From positions 62,001 through 126,000 of the forward strand of contig JAHBTJ010000012.1 in assembly GCA_019638595.1 (NCBI GenBank): a stretch of DNA of 64,000 bases, given 5' to 3'. The position numbers and the translations under genes are program-made. The notes beneath the pieces were generated by a model. The model worked only from the letters and a program-made list of their open reading frames with translations, searched no databases and was not told where the DNA came from. The stretch's first letter is position 1. Every line of letters begins with the position of its first letter. Shown one piece after another: positions 36,095 to 44,478 of this stretch. The DNA is from Chitinophagaceae bacterium (GTDB lineage: Bacteria; Bacteroidota; Bacteroidia; Chitinophagales; Chitinophagaceae).

Positions 36095-37879
36095 ATGGTT
36101 CATTCATTTCATATACCTGTGCTCGGCCTTGGTTTTTCTGTAGACACACCCGTTAAAGTGGCGCCACTGGGCATTTCTTCTGTTGCTTCCATCACCGATG
36201 ATGTGTTGCTGGAAGAAATGCGAAAGTTGTATTCTGAGAAAGAAGGTATTCCTTTTGTTGCAATTGCTAACAATGAACCTGGCTTCCGGTCCAGCCGCAT
36301 CACCGCATATCTCAATATGATGCATGTGCTGGTTGTAAAACGGTTTGAATCCATCCGTAGCGAAAATCTCTCATCCGGGGGTCAGTTGTGCCGGTATTTC
36401 GAGTTATTGCCTGGTAGTGCTCCCCTTAAAGATCTGTATAAAAAATGGCTTGGGGCAGAGCCCGGAGTTAACCGGGAAGAATTGGAGCAGCAACTAAAAT
36501 CCGGTATGAAAATGGGCGCTATTGACGTTAATATTATGGTGAAGGTTGATAAATTAAACCTTAACAAAGCAGGTGAATTGATCAACAGCGATGCATTGGA
36601 AGCATTGAAAGGATTTGCAGAAAGTACCCTTACCTCGTCGGTAGTTTTATCGGCAGGGATGAATCCACGGTTATACAGTTATATAGAGCAGTTTCCTGGT
36701 TTTTATCCGGATGCAGAGGGGCAGGTCCGGAAAAAAATAATCCTGAAAGTAAGCGACTTTCGTTCTGCTTTTATCCAGGCAAAGTTTCTGGCAAAAAAAG
36801 GTATATGGACTTCTGAATTCCGGATAGAATCCGGTTTGAATTGCGGGGGTCATGCATTTGCAACCGACGGCTATTTACTGGGCCCTATTCTGGAAGAATT
36901 TAAGGCAGAACGCAACCGCCTGGGTAATGAGCTGTTTTTGATATATCAAAAAGCGCTTTCGGAAAAAGGGATATATTGTGAGAAGGTACCAGCCATTGCC
37001 ATTTCTGTGCAGGGTGGCATCGGCACTGCCAGGGAAAATGGTTTCTTACTGGATTATTATGGCGTGGACGCAACCGGCTGGGGCAGCCCTTTTTTACTGG
37101 TTCCCGAAGCAGTAAATATAGATTACGACACGATGGTATCTCTTGCCAACGCGGTAAAAGAGGATTTTTATATAAGCAATTCATCGCCGTTGGGAGTACC
37201 CTTTAATAACTTCCGGCCCAGCGCCGCCGAAAAGCAACGGCTTGAACGGATTGCAAAGAGAAGGCCAGGGAATCCGTGTACGAAAAAATTTTTGGTCTCT
37301 AATACTGAGTTTACCAAAGAACCTATATGCACCGCATCAAGAAAATACCAGGCATTGAAGCTAAAGTCGTTGAAAAATGCCGGATTGTCAGAAGAAGAAT
37401 ACAGGCAAAGTGCAAATGAAGTAATGGAAAAACTGTGTCTTTGCGAAGGATTGGTTACCGCAACGTATATAAAAAATGGGATATCAACAGCGAAAAACAC
37501 AGCGGCGGTAGCGGTATGCCCGGGTCCTAACCTTGCCTATTTCTCCCGTATTTTTTCACTTGACGAAATGGTACAACACATTTATGGGCAGGTGGATCTG
37601 TTGCAGCATTCCAACCGTTCCAATATGTTTATCAATGAGCTGCATCTGTATGTAGAGTACCTGAAAAAACAACTGGAAGCAAATGTTCAGACACTGGCAG
37701 ACAAAAAAGCGAAATACTTTGCAAAGTTTAAATCGCAATTGGAGCAAGGCATCCAGTACTACAAAGGGCTAATTCCCCGAATCAAAAACCAGACAGAATC
37801 TTACCGGCAAAGAATGATGAATGAATTAAAAGAGATAGAAATACAATTATCAGGACTAAAGCTGGAAGTTTCCATTTAG
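36095..37879 (+). CDS. Conserved protein of unknown function, about 600 residues
   Basis: A 594-residue soluble protein. I recognise it as a family widespread in Bacteroidota but know no function. Strongly conserved-looking blocks: HIPVLGLGFSVDTPVKVA at the start, AIDVNIMVKVD near 150, SSVVLSAGMNPRLYSY near 200, SGLNCGGHAFATDGYLLGP near 250-268, VQGGIGTAREN near 306, then Cys-rich sites CTASRKYQ, KLCLCEG and VCPGPNLAYFS. The VQGGIGT block and overall layout recall FMN-binding TIM barrels such as glutamate synthase, and the Cys sites could hold a metal or Fe-S centre. The last 80 residues are coiled-coil-like. Enzyme likely; reaction unknown. Confidence 0.7.
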   Translation: MVHSFHIPVLGLGFSVDTPVKVAPLGISSVASITDDVLLEEMRKLYSEKEGIPFVAIANNEPGFRSSRITAYLNMMHVLVVKRFESIRSENLSSGGQLCRYFELLPGSAPLKDLYKKWLGAEPGVNREELEQQLKSGMKMGAIDVNIMVKVDKLNLNKAGELINSDALEALKGFAESTLTSSVVLSAGMNPRLYSYIEQFPGFYPDAEGQVRKKIILKVSDFRSAFIQAKFLAKKGIWTSEFRIESGLNCGGHAFATDGYLLGPILEEFKAERNRLGNELFLIYQKALSEKGIYCEKVPAIAISVQGGIGTARENGFLLDYYGVDATGWGSPFLLVPEAVNIDYDTMVSLANAVKEDFYISNSSPLGVPFNNFRPSAAEKQRLERIAKRRPGNPCTKKFLVSNTEFTKEPICTASRKYQALKLKSLKNAGLSEEEYRQSANEVMEKLCLCEGLVTATYIKNGISTAKNTAAVAVCPGPNLAYFSRIFSLDEMVQHIYGQVDLLQHSNRSNMFINELHLYVEYLKKQLEANVQTLADKKAKYFAKFKSQLEQGIQYYKGLIPRIKNQTESYRQRMMNELKEIEIQLSGLKLEVSI

Positions 37880-38002
37880 GTTGTTCAATACGCTGATTAA
37901 AAAGCTTTACAAAAGTTAGACTGAAGAAATCAGGATAACACAGGGAAATTTTTTGAGTTTCGCGAAATGGATTTGTTTGAAAATTGTTTGAAAATCTGCG
38001 GA

Positions 38003-38031
38003 AATAAAAAAGGTCGCATGAAAGCAACCTT
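38003..38031 (-). terminator. Terminator after tRNA-Leu
   Basis: On -, AAGGTTGC (38031-38024) pairs with GCGACCTT (38017-38010) with one G-T wobble, followed by a TTTTTTATTTC tract. It stands about 20 bases after the tRNA-Leu 3' end. Confidence 0.65.
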
Positions 38032-38051
38032 CATAACTGATTGATTCAGTG

Positions 38052-38137
38052 TGCCCCGGAACGGAGTTGAACCGTTACGACCGTTGCGGGTCACAGGATT
38101 TTAAGTCCTGCGTGTCTACCAATTCCACCACCGGGGC
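38052..38137 (-). tRNA. tRNA-Leu (anticodon UAA)
   Basis: An 86-nt tRNA on - with a perfect acceptor stem GCCCCGG/CCGGGGC, the D-arm TGGTGGAATTGGTAGACACG, anticodon arm CAGGACTTAAAATCCTG (anticodon TAA), a long class-II variable arm as expected for Leu, and a GGTTCAACTCC T-arm. CCA is not encoded. It lies downstream of tRNA-Gly and is followed by its own terminator. Confidence 0.95.
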
Positions 38138-38145
38138 ATAAAGTC

Positions 38146-38175
38146 AAAAAAAATCCCCTCGCGTTACGAGAGGAT
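38146..38175 (-). terminator. Hairpin with T tract between tRNA-Gly and tRNA-Leu
   Basis: On -, ATCCTCTCG (38175-38167) pairs with CGAGGGGAT (38161-38153) with one mismatch around a 5-base loop, followed by eight T. It may end the tRNA-Gly transcript. Since the tRNA-Leu gene starts only about 9 bases later, its promoter would have to overlap the hairpin, or there is read-through. Confidence 0.6.
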
Positions 38176-38181
38176 CGTGTG

Positions 38182-38254
<73 letters not shown>

Positions 38255-38280
38255 ATATAATAAGAACTGTTTTGTTTTTG

Positions 38281-38357
38281 CCGTTGTGGCTTTGAACCGG
38301 CCACCCCGACCTTGGTCCCGCTTAGGCGGGATGCTCTACCAAATGAGCTACTTCCGC
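38281..38357 (-). pseudogene. tRNA-Gly remnant split by a palindrome
   Basis: On - the first 26 bases are identical to the functional tRNA-Gly next to it (GCGGAAG acceptor strand and complete D-arm). Then, in place of the 5' half of the anticodon arm, stands the palindrome TCCCGC-CTAA-GCGGGA, after which the tRNA resumes with CCAAGGTCGGGGTGGCCGG and decays. No anticodon arm can form and the 3' acceptor strand no longer pairs with the 5' strand, so it cannot be a working tRNA. Confidence 0.8.
38316..38331. repeat. Palindromic element inside the tRNA-Gly remnant
   Basis: TCCCGCTTAGGCGGGA on +: 6-bp stem with a 4-base loop. It sits exactly where the 5' anticodon strand of the tRNA should be. 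It looks like an inserted or templated palindromic repeat unit. Confidence 0.6.
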
Positions 38358-38481
38358 ATATTTTTTTGATCAAACCAATAAAGAACTATGCTCCCCGCTT
38401 TACGCTGATCCAAACCTGTTTGGGGAGTGCAAAATTAAGGATTGCTGGTAAACAGCAAAATTTTTCTGCTTAAAATAACTC

Positions 38482-38685
38482 CTATTTGTACTTGGGAGTA
38501 TACAATGTATTTTCAGGAACAACTACCTTGGGCTTACCTTTATAACGATGCTTGTATAAACCCCAACTGCCGCCTATTAAAAAAGCAACCAAACTAACAA
38601 CCTGCATATAAAACAGGAAACGGGATGATTTTACCCAGCTCCAGGCAAAATCTTTTTTACTGTTATCTGGAATTTCGTGCTCCAT
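38482..38685 (-). CDS. Small membrane protein
   Basis: A 67-residue protein with one hydrophobic segment (residues about 22-44, FLFYMQVVSLVAFLIGGSWG) between a polar N-terminus and a basic C-terminus, so probably a single-pass inner-membrane protein. Unknown function. It lies upstream-adjacent to nothing on its strand except the glycosyltransferase gene 44 bases before, with which it may share a transcript. Confidence 0.55.
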   Translation of the reverse strand: MEHEIPDNSKKDFAWSWVKSSRFLFYMQVVSLVAFLIGGSWGLYKHRYKGKPKVVVPENTLYTPKYK

Positions 38686-38729
38686 ACTTGTTTATTTGCC
38701 CTGCAAAAATAGCGGTTACTATTTAACAA

Positions 38730-39797
38730 TCATCGTTTATTATCAACAATTTCTGAAAAATACCGCCTCTTTTTGATAAAAAATTGCCATATCACGCTTC
38801 CCTGGTAGATGCCACCGGGGCTGGCAGATCTTCCCGGAGGAAAAAAACGCCTGTCCTTTTTTGAAAACAACCAGCTATAATAGGAAAAATGCGCTTTTAA
38901 AACAGCCGCCATATACTTCCAGTCGCCTTTAAGCAAGGGCGGTAAAACACTAATGCCATCCAGCACCAGCCTGGCAGGCAGCTTCCAGAGCTTCTCGCGC
39001 AACGTATAGTTTTTGGTGAGCATGATAAGGCTGTTGCGATAATTTAAAAAAACCTTGCGGGGGCTACCCTGTGGCAGGCTTCCGCCTCCAACATGGTATA
39101 CCGTTGACTGCGGGCACACAAATACCACATGCCCGCTTAATTGCATGCGCCAGCACAAATCAATTTCCTCCTGGTGGGCAAAAAAATATTCATCCAGACC
39201 ATTCAGCTCATGGTATACAGCCGTGCGTACAAACAATGCGCAGCCCGAAGCCCAGAAAACCGGCCCCGCATCTTCATACTGTCCCTTATCTTCTTCCAAC
39301 ACATTAAAAACACGCCCGCGACAAAACGCGTAGCCGAACCGGTCTATCCATCCACCCGAAGCGCCAGCGTATTCAAACATTCTTTTATCATGCCACGATC
39401 GTATTTTGGGTTGGCAGGCTCCTATGCTTTTATTGCGTTCCATCAGGTCAATAACAGGCTCTATCCAGCCCGGAGTTACTTCAACATCTGAATTGAGCAA
39501 TATGGAATAAGCAGCCTCTACCTGTTTTAAGGCAGTATTGTACCCTTTGGCAAATCCTTCGTTCGTTTTGTTTTGTAAAACGATAACTGCCGGGTAATGA
39601 GTCTTTAAAAATGCTACCGAATCATCTGTAGATCCGTTATCCGCTACTATTATTTTCAATGCCGGATAAGTGGAAGCAATAACAGAAGAAAGAAACTGTT
39701 CCAGGAATTTTTTGCCGTTCCAGTTTAAAATAACTACCGCTACAGTTGGAAAATGGGTCAATACAAAACAATTATTTTTCAAAAATAAAGGATGCAT
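38730..39797 (-). CDS. Family 2 glycosyltransferase
   Basis: A GT-A fold glycosyltransferase of about 355 residues. Marks: VAVVILNWNGKKFLE at the start, IVADNGSTDDS near 50 (nucleotide-binding Asp), NEGFAKGYNTAL near 80, and the metal-binding LLNSDVEV near 100; EEIDLCWRMQLSG near 215 contains the probable base. It resembles rhamnosyl-type transferases that build surface polysaccharide. The start at 39797 avoids overlap with the divergent kinase gene; a TTG at 39761 just before the conserved core is an alternative. Confidence 0.83.
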   Translation of the reverse strand: MHPLFLKNNCFVLTHFPTVAVVILNWNGKKFLEQFLSSVIASTYPALKIIVADNGSTDDSVAFLKTHYPAVIVLQNKTNEGFAKGYNTALKQVEAAYSILLNSDVEVTPGWIEPVIDLMERNKSIGACQPKIRSWHDKRMFEYAGASGGWIDRFGYAFCRGRVFNVLEEDKGQYEDAGPVFWASGCALFVRTAVYHELNGLDEYFFAHQEEIDLCWRMQLSGHVVFVCPQSTVYHVGGGSLPQGSPRKVFLNYRNSLIMLTKNYTLREKLWKLPARLVLDGISVLPPLLKGDWKYMAAVLKAHFSYYSWLFSKKDRRFFPPGRSASPGGIYQGSVIWQFFIKKRRYFSEIVDNKR

Positions 39798-39823
39798 TGT
39801 TACTGTTTCGCTATTTTTAAAAT

Positions 39824-40981
39824 ATGTTTCAGCGTTTTTTGAACTGGCGTACAGCATTAGCGGTAATAGCCATTGCTATTGTTACCGGTACTATTTTTTA
39901 TTCGCAATACCTGGCGGATAAAATAGCCCGGGAAGAAAGGCTTAAAGTGGAAACATGGGTTGAAGCAGGGAATTTTCTCCTTAACTCACCACAGGATATT
40001 GACACCAGGCTGGTTTCTGCCATTATTACCAATAATGATGATATACCTATTATCCGCGTTGCGGAAGAAGGGCAAAAGATAATGGAATATATTAATCTTG
40101 ATACTACCAAAATAAAGGAAGATCCTGAATACCTTGCCCGAAAGCTGAAGCAGTTTAAAAGTCAGCATGACCCGATAGAATATACCGATACTTTGATCGG
40201 TAAAAAGGATTTGTATTATTATGGCGATTCGAAGCTGCTGCAGGAAGTAAAGTATTATCCATTGATACAATTGCTGATCGTAGCGCTGTTCATTATAATT
40301 ACGGTATATGCTATTACTACGCGCAACCGCTCGGTACAAAATCAATTATGGGCAGGTATGGCAAAAGAAACAGCGCATCAACTGGGTACCCCCGTTACTT
40401 CGTTGCAGGGCTGGATAGCGATGCTGAAAGAAGATCCCGCGCAGGAAAAGCTGGCAAAAGAACTGGCAAAGGACGTAGACAGGCTGCAACTGGTATCGGA
40501 CCGTTTCAGCAAAATAGGAAGCACCCCGGTGCTGGAACAAAAAGAATTGCTGGAACAGATCAACAACATGGTTGAATATATAAGAAGAAGGGCGCCGGGA
40601 AAAATACAGTTTGTGGTAAACAGTAACAACGCAACTCATATACCTGTACAAATATCAGCGCCGTTGTTCGACTGGGTAATGGAAAACCTTTTGAAGAACG
40701 CGCTGGACGCTATGGGTGAAAAGGGAAAGATTGCAGTTGACATTAAACCCACCCAACAGCAGGTGTTCATAGATGTTACAGACAGTGGCAAGGGAATATC
40801 GGCTGCCAATATAGGCAGGGTATTTAAACCGGGGTTTACTACTAAAAAAAGAGGTTGGGGGTTAGGACTTACACTTTCTAAAAGAATTATTGAGCAATAT
40901 CACAAGGGACAGTTATTTGTTAAGCATTCAGAACCCGGCAAGGGTACTACTTTCAGGATTGTGCTGAACAATGCAAAATAA
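39824..40981 (+). CDS. Sensor histidine kinase
   Basis: A 385-residue kinase: membrane segments at about residues 9-30 and 146-165 enclose a periplasmic sensing region of about 115 residues. The phosphorylated His is His185 in KETAHQLGTPVTSL. The ATP-binding part has the N box ENLLKNALDAMG (about 290), G1 DSGKGIS, the F region VFKPGFTTK and G2 RGWGLGL. No response-regulator gene is adjacent, so it is an orphan kinase here. It diverges from the glycosyltransferase with only 26 bases between starts. Confidence 0.88.
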   Translation: MFQRFLNWRTALAVIAIAIVTGTIFYSQYLADKIAREERLKVETWVEAGNFLLNSPQDIDTRLVSAIITNNDDIPIIRVAEEGQKIMEYINLDTTKIKEDPEYLARKLKQFKSQHDPIEYTDTLIGKKDLYYYGDSKLLQEVKYYPLIQLLIVALFIIITVYAITTRNRSVQNQLWAGMAKETAHQLGTPVTSLQGWIAMLKEDPAQEKLAKELAKDVDRLQLVSDRFSKIGSTPVLEQKELLEQINNMVEYIRRRAPGKIQFVVNSNNATHIPVQISAPLFDWVMENLLKNALDAMGEKGKIAVDIKPTQQQVFIDVTDSGKGISAANIGRVFKPGFTTKKRGWGLGLTLSKRIIEQYHKGQLFVKHSEPGKGTTFRIVLNNAK

Positions 40982-40996
40982 TATGTTGTCCTGTAC

Positions 40997-41557
40997 CTAT
41001 TTGGGTACTTCGCTTCCGGACAACGCGTTTCCTATTGTTTGCGCAATACTGGATACGGGCCCTTCCATTTTATTCGTTCTGTCATCCAAACTGTTATCAC
41101 CCAATAATTCCCCCAGTTGCAATGAAGCTGGCAAATGTGTTAAAATAGTATGTCTTTGCCCTGCCAGGTAGCTACATATCTTTTCCGCGGCAGGCTCCGG
41201 GCCGGCAGCATGGAGTAGAACAGGAACCACTTGCTGTGTAATTTTTTCCATAGTATTTTCTACTTCAGCCGCCGGAGCCCCGCAATAATCAACAATACTC
41301 TTTACCACTTCGTTTTGCTTGCCTGCAAATAGATCCTGCAGCCCGATATGCGAATGGTTTAACACCTGTTTAGCATTATCATCTGATTTTGTAAACATTA
41401 AAAATGCGGTAAGTACGGCAGGAATAGCCGCCTGCGCTAACTTTTCGCCGGACGATAATGCTTCCACATGCTTAACTTCCTGCGAATTTGGATCTACCTT
41501 TTGAATAGGCCCGTGCCCGAGTTGCTGCCTCACAGCCTCCAGAATATTTTCAGCCAT
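40997..41557 (-). CDS. Hypothetical protein, DUF937-like
   Basis: A 186-residue soluble, mostly helical protein. The pattern of short amphipathic helices with Gly/Ala turns recalls DUF937 proteins, but the match is weak. It converges with the histidine kinase gene, with 15 bases between stops. Function unknown. Confidence 0.6.
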   Translation of the reverse strand: MAENILEAVRQQLGHGPIQKVDPNSQEVKHVEALSSGEKLAQAAIPAVLTAFLMFTKSDDNAKQVLNHSHIGLQDLFAGKQNEVVKSIVDYCGAPAAEVENTMEKITQQVVPVLLHAAGPEPAAEKICSYLAGQRHTILTHLPASLQLGELLGDNSLDDRTNKMEGPVSSIAQTIGNALSGSEVPK

Positions 41558-41602
41558 ACAATTGATTTACCGGAAGTAGTAAGAAAAGCGTGCCATAAAT
41601 AG

Positions 41603-41775
41603 CGGGTTTGAGATTACAGGTCGCAAGTTGCAAGTTTCGGGTTACAAGTTTCAGGTTACAGGTTTGAAGTTTCGGGTTTATAGTTTGTGGTTTTTCTCAA
41701 TCATAAACAAAAAACCATGACACTGATAGCCTATTGCTCATAGTCCATTGCTGACAGCTGACTGCTGACAGCTAT
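41603..41775. repeat. Quasi-repetitive intergenic filler
   Basis: Two types of degenerate short repeat: GGTTACAAGTTTC/CAAGTTTCGGGTTAC units (41618-41690), then GCTGACAGCTGACTGCTGACAG units (about 41720-41775). Similar text occurs at 45830-46050 and 47030-47132. No coding potential. Confidence 0.6.
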
Positions 41776-41782
41776 TCTTCAA

Positions 41783-43726
41783 CTATAAACCCTTTTTAAT
41801 TTTTGCCAGGCTTCCTGCTTTTTGTACCAGCGAAATAAATTCCTCCCGGCAACCTTCGGCATCGTTGTCCACAGCCGATCCTGCCAATGCCATTACGTTG
41901 TTGAATGATGATTTTTGCCTGAACCCCGATTCACGGAGCAACATGCCAAACTGGGCAACAGCCGCAGCAAAACGGAAATTATCCGAAGTATTTTGCACAT
42001 CCGTGTTATTATCCTTTACCGTATGCTCTATTAACCGGCTTACATCGGCATCCGGCTTTTTATAACGGAACTTAATTGTCATCAGTTCATCAGGAACCGT
42101 TACGTTTTGCCGGGGTGCTGACTGGTATTTCAGGAGATCCGCTTTTTCTACAAAATCGCTTTTTATCCCCACGGGAATAATTTCGTACAAAGCTGTTACA
42201 GAATGCCCGCTGCCTAATTCTCCCGCGTCTTTTTTATCGTTGTTAAAATCTTCTTTTTGCAGCATACGGTTTTCATATCCTATTAACCGGTATGCCTGCA
42301 CACTGGCAGGATTGAACTCTACCTGCAGCTTTACATCTTTCGCTATCGTAAACAGCGTTCCTCCAAACTCATGCACCAATACTTTTTTAGCTTCTCTTAT
42401 GTCATCTATATAAGCATGATTACCGTTGCCCTTATCCGCCAGCTTCTGCATTTTGTTGTCTTTATAATTACCCATGCCATACCCCAGCACGGTAAGAAAT
42501 ACGCCGCTTTTACGCTCCTGCTCTATCAATCTTTCCATTTCCGCGTCGCTGCTGGCGCCTATATTAAAATCGCCGTCTGTACAAAGTATCACCCGGTTAT
42601 TACCACCCTGCTTAAAATTTTCACGGGCTACTTTGTATGCCAGTTGTATACCGGCTCCCCCTGCAGTTGATCCCCCTGCTTCAAGACGTTCGATAGCGTC
42701 TTTTATTGTTTGCTTATTAGCGCCCGAAGTAGCAGGCAGCACCAACCCCGCGCTACCGGCATATACCACTATCGCTACCCTGTCGCTTTCCCGCAACTGG
42801 TCGGTCAGCAATTTCATGGATTGTTTCACCAACGGCAGCTTGTTGTCATCTTCCATGGAACCGGATACATCAATTAAAAAAACGAAGTTGGATGCAGGAA
42901 GATAGTCTGTGGAGATTTTTTTTCCCTGCAGGTTTACCATTACCAGCCTGTGCTGTTCATTCCAAGGAGCAGCAGATATTTCGGTTTGAACAGCAAAAGG
43001 ATGCTGACCTGTTGGCTGGGGAAACCTGTATTGGAAATAATTGATCATTTCTTCAATTCTTACAGCTCCGGCCGGTGGCAGTTGTCCCCGGTTGAGGTAA
43101 CGCCTTACATTACTATAGGAAGCCGCATCCACATCAATTGAAAAGGTAGAAAGCGGGTTTTCTTTTACGGCTAAAAACCTGTTTTCCACAATGCCGTCGT
43201 AGTCTTCTGTATTAAAATCTTCATCGTTTGTATTTATATAGCCATTGTATTCACGCTCCGGAGTTGCTTTCATATCGCGTACGTACTTTCTTTTTACCGC
43301 TAAACCCGGAAGCCTTCCCTGTAATGGAACAGGAGCATATTCCATCTCTCTGATAGTTACAACGGAGCCGGTAATACTCTTCTTTTGTGTTGCTCCGTAT
43401 CCGGTTATCATCACTTCCTCCAGCTTTTGTTCGACAGGTGTTAACTGAACCTGTACAAAAGATCTTCCTGTAAGTTTGATTTCCTTGGTTTCATACCCTA
43501 TATATGACACCAACAGTATCGCATCAGCCTTTTTTACCGTAATAGCAAAGTCTCCGTTAACATCGCTTGGTACCATATTACCTGTTCCCTTTTCCGTTAC
43601 CGAAGCATACTGTAATCCATTACCGTTACTATCTTTTACATTTCCTTTAATAGTTAACGGGGCTTTAGGCAAAAAAGCCATTGCAGTAATAAGCAATACA
43701 GCGCTGCATACAAGAATGTACTTCAT
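41783..43726 (-). CDS. VWA-domain protein (YfbK-like) with N-terminal receptor-like module
   Basis: A 647-residue secreted or anchored protein; start at 43726 gives a signal peptide MKYILVCSAVLLITAMAF. Order: carboxypeptidase-D-like domain (about 25-100), a SusC-type strand VMITGYGATQKKSITGSV and LQGRLPGL (about 105-140), a vWF_A N-terminal region (about 180-265, STFSIDVDAASYSNVRRYL), the VWA domain with MIDAS DVSGSM (about 290) and CTDGD, then a DUF3520-type end. VWA proteins bind partners through a metal. Divergent from the sigma/anti-sigma pair, whose second product has the same N-terminal-type module. Confidence 0.85.
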   Translation of the reverse strand: MKYILVCSAVLLITAMAFLPKAPLTIKGNVKDSNGNGLQYASVTEKGTGNMVPSDVNGDFAITVKKADAILLVSYIGYETKEIKLTGRSFVQVQLTPVEQKLEEVMITGYGATQKKSITGSVVTIREMEYAPVPLQGRLPGLAVKRKYVRDMKATPEREYNGYINTNDEDFNTEDYDGIVENRFLAVKENPLSTFSIDVDAASYSNVRRYLNRGQLPPAGAVRIEEMINYFQYRFPQPTGQHPFAVQTEISAAPWNEQHRLVMVNLQGKKISTDYLPASNFVFLIDVSGSMEDDNKLPLVKQSMKLLTDQLRESDRVAIVVYAGSAGLVLPATSGANKQTIKDAIERLEAGGSTAGGAGIQLAYKVARENFKQGGNNRVILCTDGDFNIGASSDAEMERLIEQERKSGVFLTVLGYGMGNYKDNKMQKLADKGNGNHAYIDDIREAKKVLVHEFGGTLFTIAKDVKLQVEFNPASVQAYRLIGYENRMLQKEDFNNDKKDAGELGSGHSVTALYEIIPVGIKSDFVEKADLLKYQSAPRQNVTVPDELMTIKFRYKKPDADVSRLIEHTVKDNNTDVQNTSDNFRFAAAVAQFGMLLRESGFRQKSSFNNVMALAGSAVDNDAEGCREEFISLVQKAGSLAKIKKGL

Positions 43727-43846
43727 AAAATAATTTTTAAGTGTATGTTTTACGTTTAGATGCTGCCGCAGGCTGTATTGCACAAGCCCGGTATAATTTT
43801 TAATTTACCGGTAAACGCCCGCTGTACGCTGCTGCCGGTTCTTCTT

Positions 43847-43875
43847 TTTGTTTTGAAGATTGCCCGTTATCTTTG
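43847..43875 (+). promoter_or_regulatory. Bacteroidota-type promoter of the sigma-factor gene
   Basis: TTTG (43847-43850), 17 bases, then TATCTTTG (43868-43875): an excellent match to the primary-sigma promoter of this phylum. The start codon TTG at 43895 is 20 bases further, giving a very short leader. Confidence 0.75.
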
Positions 43876-43894
43876 AAGAGGCAGACCATATTAA

Positions 43895-44470
43895 TTGAAT
43901 TTCATTAAAAACATATCAGCCACTGCAGATAACGATAACGAACTGGTTGCTTTGTACCGGCAAACGGGCGACCTGAAAATATTATCCACTCTTTACCAGC
44001 GTTATATGGAACTGGTATATGGTGTTTGTTTAAAATACCTGAAAGACCAGGAACGCAGCCGCGACGCGGTGATGAATATTTTTGAAGAGTTGGTTACAAA
44101 GCTTAAAATACACGAAATCAACAATTTTAAAAGCTGGCTGCACACGCTTACCCGCCACTATTGCCTGATGCAGTTGCGTACCCCTAAAAACATGAAAACC
44201 ACCGAATTTAACGCGGAATATATGCAATCGGTGGAAACAGTGCATCTGAATGGTGTATTTGAGAAAGAAGAACAATTACAGCTCCTGGAAAGATGTTTGC
44301 AGACATTATCTGCAGAGCAGAAGCAAACAGTGGAGCTGTTTTACCTGCAACAAAAATGTTATAACGAAATTGCAGCTATAACCGGCTTTGACTGGAACAA
44401 AGTAAGAAGCTTTATACAGAATGGAAGGCGGAATCTTAAAAATTGTATGGAGCAAAAGGAACAAGATTGA
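43895..44470 (+). CDS. ECF-type RNA polymerase sigma factor
   Basis: A 191-residue sigma-70 family protein. Region 2 is around residues 20-90 (LYQRYMELVYGVCLKYLKDQ, then SRDAVMNIFEELVTKL), region 4 around 130-185 (LSAEQKQTVELFYLQQKCYN and the HTH EIAAITGFDWNKVRSFIQNG). It starts with TTG at 43895, supported by the promoter 20 bases upstream. The next gene, 8 bases on, encodes a membrane protein with the layout of a cognate regulator. Confidence 0.88.
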   Translation: MNFIKNISATADNDNELVALYRQTGDLKILSTLYQRYMELVYGVCLKYLKDQERSRDAVMNIFEELVTKLKIHEINNFKSWLHTLTRHYCLMQLRTPKNMKTTEFNAEYMQSVETVHLNGVFEKEEQLQLLERCLQTLSAEQKQTVELFYLQQKCYNEIAAITGFDWNKVRSFIQNGRRNLKNCMEQKEQD

Positions 44471-44478
44471 TGTGAAAA

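Noticed and set aside
38281..38357. A third working tRNA gene
   Set aside because: The anticodon arm cannot form and the acceptor strands do not pair.
39798..39857. Longer glycosyltransferase start at 39857
   Set aside because: It would overlap the divergent histidine kinase start and adds no conserved sequence.
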